Of a stretch of DNA of 64,000 nt, positions 59,680-64,000 are shown piece by piece. The DNA is from Nocardiopsis quinghaiensis (GTDB lineage: Bacteria; Actinomycetota; Actinomycetes; Streptosporangiales; Streptosporangiaceae), in contig NZ_VWVU01000024.1 of the NCBI RefSeq assembly GCF_008638365.1, forward strand, positions 44,012 to 108,011, in the 5' to 3' direction. The stretch's first letter is position 1. Every line of letters begins with the position of its first letter. The notes beneath the pieces are model-generated. The model ran no database searches and was not told where the DNA came from. It worked only from the letters and a program-made list of their open reading frames with translations. Position numbers and translations under genes: made by a program.

Positions 59680-60434
59680 GCGGGGACCCCCGTCGTCTCG
59701 GCGACGGACCGCGCGGCCGCGTCGGTGGGTGCGGCGGCCCCGGCGAGGTCGCCCGCCAGGCGCGCCGCGGCCCGCAGCAGCGGCCTGCGGTGCGGCTTGC
59801 GCAGGTTGGCCTCTCCGCGCAGGAACGCCGCCGAGCGCGGGTCGGAGGGGATCCTGCCCCACACGTCCGGGCCCAGTGCGCCCTCGATCTCGCGGACGCC
59901 CCCGGTGCCGCCGACGACGACGGTGCGCAGGCACGGCAGGCTCCGGGCCAGGGGCTCGGCGGCCTCCTTGGCCCGGCGCAGCTGGGCGAGGTCGTCGGCG
60001 ACGAGCAGGAGGGCTTCGTCCGCACGCGCGGCCAGGCCGGAGGCGGCCGCGCCGGGAGTCAGGCGGCCCAGGTCCAGGACGACCGCGGGACCGTCTCCGG
60101 AGGCGAGCACGTCGGGGTTCTGGGCGAGGAGGCGCACCGCGCCCTCGGCGCGGTCGGCGGTGACGGGCGCGGGGCACACGGCCAGTCCCCCGGGGAGGAC
60201 CTGGGTGTGGGCGGCCAGGTCGGCGGCGCCTCCGCCGTGCCGGGCGGCCGCGGCCAGGCCGGTCAGCCCCGGGGCGAGCTGGAGGCGCCGCCAGGTGGCG
60301 ACGTCGCCGCCCGAGGCGTCGGCCTCCACCAGGACGGCCCCGGCCTCGCCCGGCCAGACCGCGGCCAGCGCCATGGCCGCGCAGGTGACGCCGGGTGCCC
60401 CGCCCAGGGAGAGGAGCGCCACGGTCCGGGGCAT
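59676..60434 (-). CDS. MinD/CpaE-like protein of the Tad cluster
   Basis: A 252-residue protein of the MinD/CpaE type, usually the factor that positions the Tad machine. The N-terminal P-loop reads LSLGGAPGVTCAAMALAAVWP; the signature and the P-loop lysines of MinD (KGGVGKT) are missing, so ATP hydrolysis is doubtful. VLVEADASGGDVATWRRL and VVLDLGRLTPGAAA correspond to the switch regions. It overlaps tadA and by one base the SAF-domain gene. Confidence 0.75.
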   Translation of the reverse strand: MPRTVALLSLGGAPGVTCAAMALAAVWPGEAGAVLVEADASGGDVATWRRLQLAPGLTGLAAAARHGGGAADLAAHTQVLPGGLAVCPAPVTADRAEGAVRLLAQNPDVLASGDGPAVVLDLGRLTPGAAASGLAARADEALLLVADDLAQLRRAKEAAEPLARSLPCLRTVVVGGTGGVREIEGALGPDVWGRIPSDPRSAAFLRGEANLRKPHRRPLLRAAARLAGDLAGAAAPTDAAARSVAETTGVPA

Positions 60435-61102
60435 CACGCGTCTCCCCTGGGGTTGACCTGGACGACGCTGATCCGCTCGGCGGCGGCCGCCGAGGCGATG
60501 GCGGCGGCGTCGGTGGAGGCCGCGACGAGCTCGATCGTGACGGAGCCGTCGTCGGCGGCGGAGGCCTGGACGCTCCGCACCAGGGCGCGGTAGGCCTCCA
60601 CCCCGGCCGTGGCGCCCTCCTCGGGGGTGACCACGACGGAGACCGCCGTGCCCGGGACCAGGGAGGAGGGGAAGCGGCCGGGGCGCAGGGCCACGCCGAC
60701 CACGGCCCGGTCCCGTTCGGGGAAGGCCGCCTCGGTGCCCAGCGCGGACTCGGGCAGGATCCCGCCCTCCGCGACCGGGACGGTGAGGGTCTGGCCGACC
60801 GCCTCCTCCATACGCTCGTCGCCGACGAAGGAGACGCCGTCGGCGACGGCGATCCGCGCCACCCTCAGGTCCTCCGCTGTCACCACGTGCCCGGCGGACA
60901 GGTCGGTGTCGGCGACGAGCACCCCCCTGCGGTCGTCCATCCGCTCCAGGGCCAGGACGCCGCTGAGGGCGCCCACGGTCATCAGGACCAGGGCCAGGAC
61001 CAGCCACCGCCACCGGCGGGGGCCGCTGCCCAGGAGCCGCACCGGCGGGGTGTCGCCCGTCCGTGGGGGCGCCGCGGGCGCCGGTGCCGTCTTCGTGTCC
61101 AC
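60434..61102 (-). CDS. SAF-domain protein (CpaB-like)
   Basis: A 222-residue protein: a Pro-rich cytoplasmic N-terminus, one membrane helix (about 33-55, WRWLVLALVLMTVGALSGVLAL), then an SAF domain (LVADTDLSAGHVVTAEDLRVARIA ... VGVALRPGRFPSSLVPGTAVSVVV), as in CpaB/RcpC, which links the pilus base to the wall. The GTG at 61102 has no strong ribosome site. Confidence 0.85.
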   Translation of the reverse strand: MDTKTAPAPAAPPRTGDTPPVRLLGSGPRRWRWLVLALVLMTVGALSGVLALERMDDRRGVLVADTDLSAGHVVTAEDLRVARIAVADGVSFVGDERMEEAVGQTLTVPVAEGGILPESALGTEAAFPERDRAVVGVALRPGRFPSSLVPGTAVSVVVTPEEGATAGVEAYRALVRSVQASAADDGSVTIELVAASTDAAAIASAAAAERISVVQVNPRGDA

Positions 61103-61125
61103 CACGTCTGTCGTCTCTCTCGCTG

Positions 61126-61986
61126 CTATCGGGAGCCTGTGTCGGTGACCAGGCCGTGGGATTCGGCCACCCGGAGTTCGACCTGCGAGGCCGTGGTGAC
61201 CGGGTCGAGCGCGCCCGCCTCCCCGTCGGAGAACTCCCAGCCCACGTCCCAGCCGACCTCGACGGAGACGGCGTAGACGCCGCCGGGCCGGCTGTCGGAG
61301 GGCAGGGTGTAGACGTGTCCGCAGTCGGGGGAGGCCGCGGCGGGGTCGTGCACGGCCGGGTCGAAGGGGGTACCCGGGCCCTCGCACCGGACCTCGGTGC
61401 CGTCGCCCAGGGTCCACACGGTCGCGGTGGGGGTGGCGGTGACCGTGAGGGACCAGCCGGGCACCTCGGCGGAGGCCTCTGCGGCCTCCCAGTCCTGGGA
61501 CTCGACCCACAGCCACACGGGGGTGTTGACCAGGACCAGCGACTCGTTTCCGGGGGAGGTCGCGATCCGGGGCGGGGGCAGTTCGAAGGCGGCCATGGAC
61601 TCCTGGATGAGGGTGACCGGGTCGGTGGGGGCCTCCCCGTCTCCGTCGTAGTCGACGGCGTCCCAGTCGATGGCGTCCCAGTCCACCTGGGACCAGTCGA
61701 TCGCGTCCCAGTCGACGGCGCTCCAGTCGACGGCACTCCAGTCGGTCCCGTCGCCGGAACCGGTCGGGGTGCCGGAGCCGTCGGTGGCACCGGTGCCGCC
61801 GGACCCCGGCTGGCCTCCCTGGGACTTCCACCAGCGCAGCAGGATCGAGCAGCCCAGGCCGCCGGAGGTGCCGCACTCGACCTGCCCGAGGAAGGAGCCG
61901 TCGTCGGCGTGGGCCGTGGCGGGGAGTCCCGCCATGAGCAGGGTCAGTACCGCGGCCGTGGCCGCGGGTCGAACGGGTCTCAGCAT
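61126..61986 (-). CDS. Secreted protein with DWxx(V/I) repeats, Tad cluster
   Basis: A 286-residue exported protein with a signal peptide (1-27, AGLPATAHA), two cysteines after it, a Gly/Ser/Thr-rich linker, and at residues 82-113 an array of about seven five-residue repeats DWSAV, DWDAI, DWSQV, ending DYDGDGE (DNA period 15 at 61648-61743). The rest (about 120-286) contains beta-strand-rich segments (VNTPVWLWVESQDWEAAEASAEVPGWSLTVTATPTATVWTLGDG, PDCGHVYTLPSDSRPGGVYAVSVEVGW) like a PKD/Ig-type domain. Actinobacterial Tad clusters often have such an ATP/GTP-binding-annotated secreted protein here; function unknown, perhaps surface or pilus associated. The repeat is unusual. Confidence 0.75.
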   Translation of the reverse strand: MLRPVRPAATAAVLTLLMAGLPATAHADDGSFLGQVECGTSGGLGCSILLRWWKSQGGQPGSGGTGATDGSGTPTGSGDGTDWSAVDWSAVDWDAIDWSQVDWDAIDWDAVDYDGDGEAPTDPVTLIQESMAAFELPPPRIATSPGNESLVLVNTPVWLWVESQDWEAAEASAEVPGWSLTVTATPTATVWTLGDGTEVRCEGPGTPFDPAVHDPAAASPDCGHVYTLPSDSRPGGVYAVSVEVGWDVGWEFSDGEAGALDPVTTASQVELRVAESHGLVTDTGSR

Positions 61987-62507
61987 GATCCCGCCTCCCA
62001 GATCCGCAGGTCGGACACGCGCCAGGCGAGTCCGTCGTGTATGAGCGTGGCCTCGACACGGCGCGGTCCCTCCCCGGTGGAGGAGCCCACGCCGAGGTTC
62101 CAGTCGGAGTCGTCGAGGCAGTCGTCGACCGTCGCGCGGTCGGAGCCCCCGACCTCCACGCTGGGGTCGAGGACGGGTTCACCGGTGACCTTCGCCCCCG
62201 CGGCACGGGCGCCCTCCAGGGCGGTGCTCATGAGCACGAGCGCGCCGCCCGCCGCGTGGTCCTCCAGGTCGGCGGGGACCCCGCCTCCCTCGTGGGAGGC
62301 GGCCACGACCGTGTCCCACATGCCGGTGTACGCGGCGAGCGCGGCGGCCTCCTCGTCACTCGGGGAGGGTTCGGGAGGCGGCGGTGTCGCCGCCTGGACC
62401 CCGTCGCCGGAAGCGGCGCAACCCGCCGACAGGGCGAGGGCCGCGCAACATCCCGCGACCGCGGTCCAGCTCCGGGCGCGGACGGCTCTTCTTACGGCTG
62501 TCGTCAT
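61980..62507 (-). CDS. Putative lipoprotein, first gene of the Tad cluster
   Basis: A 175-residue exported protein. The N-terminus is basic (MTTAVRRAVRARSW), then hydrophobic, with lipobox LSAGC at about residues 26-30, followed by a Pro-rich stretch. The folded part (about 50-175) resembles the NTF2-like secreted lipoproteins of actinobacteria (EEAAALAAYTGMWDTVVAASHEGG ... RRVEATLIHDGLAWRVSDLRIWE). Its end overlaps the next gene by seven bases. Confidence 0.75.
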   Translation of the reverse strand: MTTAVRRAVRARSWTAVAGCCAALALSAGCAASGDGVQAATPPPPEPSPSDEEAAALAAYTGMWDTVVAASHEGGGVPADLEDHAAGGALVLMSTALEGARAAGAKVTGEPVLDPSVEVGGSDRATVDDCLDDSDWNLGVGSSTGEGPRRVEATLIHDGLAWRVSDLRIWEAGSC

Positions 62508-62747
62508 TCGTGCGTTCTCCACTGCCGTGGGAAGGGGGGCTGGTGCATGGCGGAGCCGGCCCGCGCGAGCGGGCCCTTTCCCTTCGGAGGAGGGTGACGG
62601 GGAGGTCCTCCGCCCGGGAGGCCGCTTCTTCCGTCCGGGTTCCGGCCCGCCGTGAGCTGGCACGACCGGGGAGCCGCGCGGGACGGAGCTCTCGGCCTGA
62701 CCGAAACAATGTGGTATTGAGTGTGTTTTTACCTGTCTTTGCGTGAG

Positions 62748-62775
62748 CTTATAGAGAAGTTGCCTGTCACAACAA
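62748..62775 (-). promoter_or_regulatory. Candidate promoter of the Tad cluster
   Basis: On the minus strand TTGTTG (62770-62775) and TATAAG (62748-62753) are 16 bases apart in the most A/T-rich part of the 403-base gap (62508-62910) between the lipoprotein and DeoR-like genes. This would give a 5' leader of about 230 bases before the lipoprotein ATG. The rest of the gap shows no gene. Confidence 0.45.
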
Positions 62776-62910
62776 CCCCCAGAGCCCCTCTTTGACTGTG
62801 ATCCGGTCGACTTTCCGGACATCGGACTCAGAAGGGACACGCAGTCGGATCACTCCGACGAACACACGTGAAACAACACCCAAACGGACATCACCGACAT
62901 GGTCGAGCGA

Positions 62911-63615
62911 TCAGACCGCGAGCACGCGGGGGCCCCGCCCGCGCAGCCCCCGGAGGGCGTCGGGGTCCGTCCCGGTGTCGGTGATGAGGCAGTCCGCCTC
63001 ATCCAGCCGAGCGAACCGGGAGATGCGGTCATTGCCGATCCTGGTGTGGTCGGCCAGCAGCACGATCCTGTCCGAGGCGCGCACCATGGCGCGCCTGGCC
63101 ATCACCTCCGCGGGGTCCGAGCAGGTCAGGCCGCGCCCCGGGGACACCCCGTCGGCGACCATGAAGGCCACGTCGACATGGACCTGCTCCAGCAGGCGCA
63201 CGGAGGCCGGCATGGTCCCGGCCGCCGCGCTCACGTGTCCCCCCAGCAGGTGCACGGAGAGGTCGCGGCGCGAGGCCAGCCCCAGCGCGGCGGGGACCGA
63301 GTTGGTCAGGACGTTCAGCCCGCACCCGGCGGGCAGCAGCCACGCGATCCGCTCCGCCATCGGCCCCGCGTCGAGCAGGATCAGCCCCTCACGCGGCAGT
63401 TCCGCCAGGGCGGCCCTGGCGATTCTGCCCTCGGCGGCCGAGAGCCGCCGACCCGCCCCGGACGGGGCCGTCGTGGCGCTCACGCCCGTTCCTCGCCTGA
63501 CGGCGGTGGCGCCACCGCTGAGACCGCTCACAAGGTCCTCCGACCCGTCGGTGTCCGCGCCCCCGAGCGCGAGGGCGGTACGCCCCACGCCGCCGTGTGG
63601 ATCCGATCGGTTCAT
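62911..63615 (-). CDS. DeoR-type sensor domain protein without a DNA-binding domain
   Basis: A 234-residue protein. From about residue 60 it is the DeoR C-terminal effector domain: LPREGLILLDAGPMAERIAWLLP, LNVLTNSVPAALGLASRRDLSVHLLGGHVS, VDVAFMVADGVSPGRGLTCSDPAEVMARRAM and VLLADHTRIGNDRISRFARLDEADCLITDTG, which binds a sugar phosphate in relatives. The first 60 residues are low-complexity and contain no helix-turn-helix (normally about 55 residues ending GG); only GLSGGATAVRRG recalls its last piece. No HTH is found in the other frames upstream. It may be a truncated regulator or a partner protein. The ATG at 63615 follows GGTGAAGAGA. Confidence 0.7.
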   Translation of the reverse strand: MNRSDPHGGVGRTALALGGADTDGSEDLVSGLSGGATAVRRGTGVSATTAPSGAGRRLSAAEGRIARAALAELPREGLILLDAGPMAERIAWLLPAGCGLNVLTNSVPAALGLASRRDLSVHLLGGHVSAAAGTMPASVRLLEQVHVDVAFMVADGVSPGRGLTCSDPAEVMARRAMVRASDRIVLLADHTRIGNDRISRFARLDEADCLITDTGTDPDALRGLRGRGPRVLAV

Positions 63616-63926
63616 CTGTCTCTTCACCAGGAGAACATCTCGCTTGAAAGGGAACGCTATGCGAACACCCCCGCCTTTCAGGGAAAACCGTTGCGAAATG
63701 ACGACGGAGGGCGAGCGCCGCCAAACCGTCCGCAGCGCCCCGGGAGCGCTGGGCGGGGCACCTCCGAAGGAGACGCGCGCCCAGGCGGACCTACCACAGA
63801 CAGGAGGCACACAAGGCAACACATAGGGACGGAAGCAGAAACACAAGCACAACTACTTCCACATCGGGACCTGCCGGTGCTACTTTCGTGCCTCGCGTAG
63901 CGGCGGCCCGGAAGGTGGAACCGCGT
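63616..63926. other. Divergent promoter region
   Basis: 311 bases without a supportable gene. On the plus strand TTCCAC (63857-63862) and TACTTT (63881-63886) are 18 bases apart and may be the promoter of the gene that starts at 63927. The A-rich segment 63780-63860 (many ACACA, AGAAAC) is unlike the surrounding DNA. Confidence 0.4.
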
Positions 63927-64000
63927 ATGCCGTTGGACCCCGACATGCCCGAGTCCACACGCACCGCCATCAAGGTCCTCACCGGCATCGAGGTGCCCCG
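63927..64000 (+). CDS. Start of a gene cut by the window edge
   Basis: ATG at 63927 follows GGAAGGTGGAA and the frame is open to the end of the window. The visible peptide begins MPLDPDMPESTRTAIKVLTG, with GC-rich third positions. Too little is seen to name a family. Confidence 0.5.
   Translation, partial: MPLDPDMPESTRTAIKVLTGIEVP

Overview
The window is a stretch of a very GC-rich chromosome (G or C at almost every third codon position, frequent GTG starts, genes joined by GTGA/ATGA overlaps). It carries mycobacterial-style folP2-gpgS synteny, TetR/IclR/ECF regulators, a Flp/Tad pilus cluster of the actinobacterial type and a type I-E CRISPR repeat of the actinomycete kind. I read it as a filamentous actinomycete, perhaps a Nocardiopsaceae relative; the genus is an inference only.

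Layout. 0-2.4 kb: a guanine deaminase fused to a repeat domain. 2.8-3.96 kb: a 17-repeat CRISPR array with its leader on the right and no cas gene in the window. 4.4-9.3 kb: an alpha/beta hydrolase, then a divergent locus of a SLOG-like protein and a helix-turn-helix/repeat regulator facing a micro-ORF, an isoaspartate-methyltransferase-like enzyme and a HATPase protein. 9.3-12.8 kb: ECF sigma factor, two VOC proteins and a 14-TM efflux pump. 13-20 kb: zinc alcohol dehydrogenase, atypical SDR, PAP2-diacylglycerol-kinase fusion, DoxX, PrsW protease, TetR. 20.2-24.4 kb: pyrimidine reductase, LigB-like protein, folP2-like gene, gpgS and a class I amidotransferase. 24.4-30.1 kb: aromatic and quinone metabolism (a TetR with two HTH units plus flavin monooxygenase, glutathionyl-hydroquinone-reductase-like enzyme, pobA and IclR).

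30.1-38.2 kb: a complex I-like operon (A, degenerate B/D-like, H, J, K, L, M, N) with a complete membrane arm but no NuoC, E, F, G, I and no iron-sulfur ligands. This is the most unusual system in the window. 38.3-46.2 kb: HD protein, PfkB kinase, secreted coiled-coil cell-wall protein, AI-2E transporter family protein, an RsbQ-RsbP pair and a Tat-exported GH43 arabinanase with a LacI-type operator. 46.5-52.9 kb: small ORF, tRNA-Pro, a three-gene operon (phosphoribosyltransferase, dienelactone-hydrolase-like, erythromycin-esterase-like) resembling split versions of mycobacterial dormancy fusions, DUF2267 gene, a decayed SRPBCC gene and a DEAD-box helicase. 53-62.5 kb: a complete Tad cluster, with an unusual secreted protein carrying DWxx(V/I) repeats and a 56-residue prepilin-like gene. 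62.9-64 kb: a DeoR-type sensor without an HTH and the first codons of a gene leaving the window.

All assignments come from reading motifs and context. No database search was possible, so family names are recognition-based, and species-level comparisons are from general knowledge.
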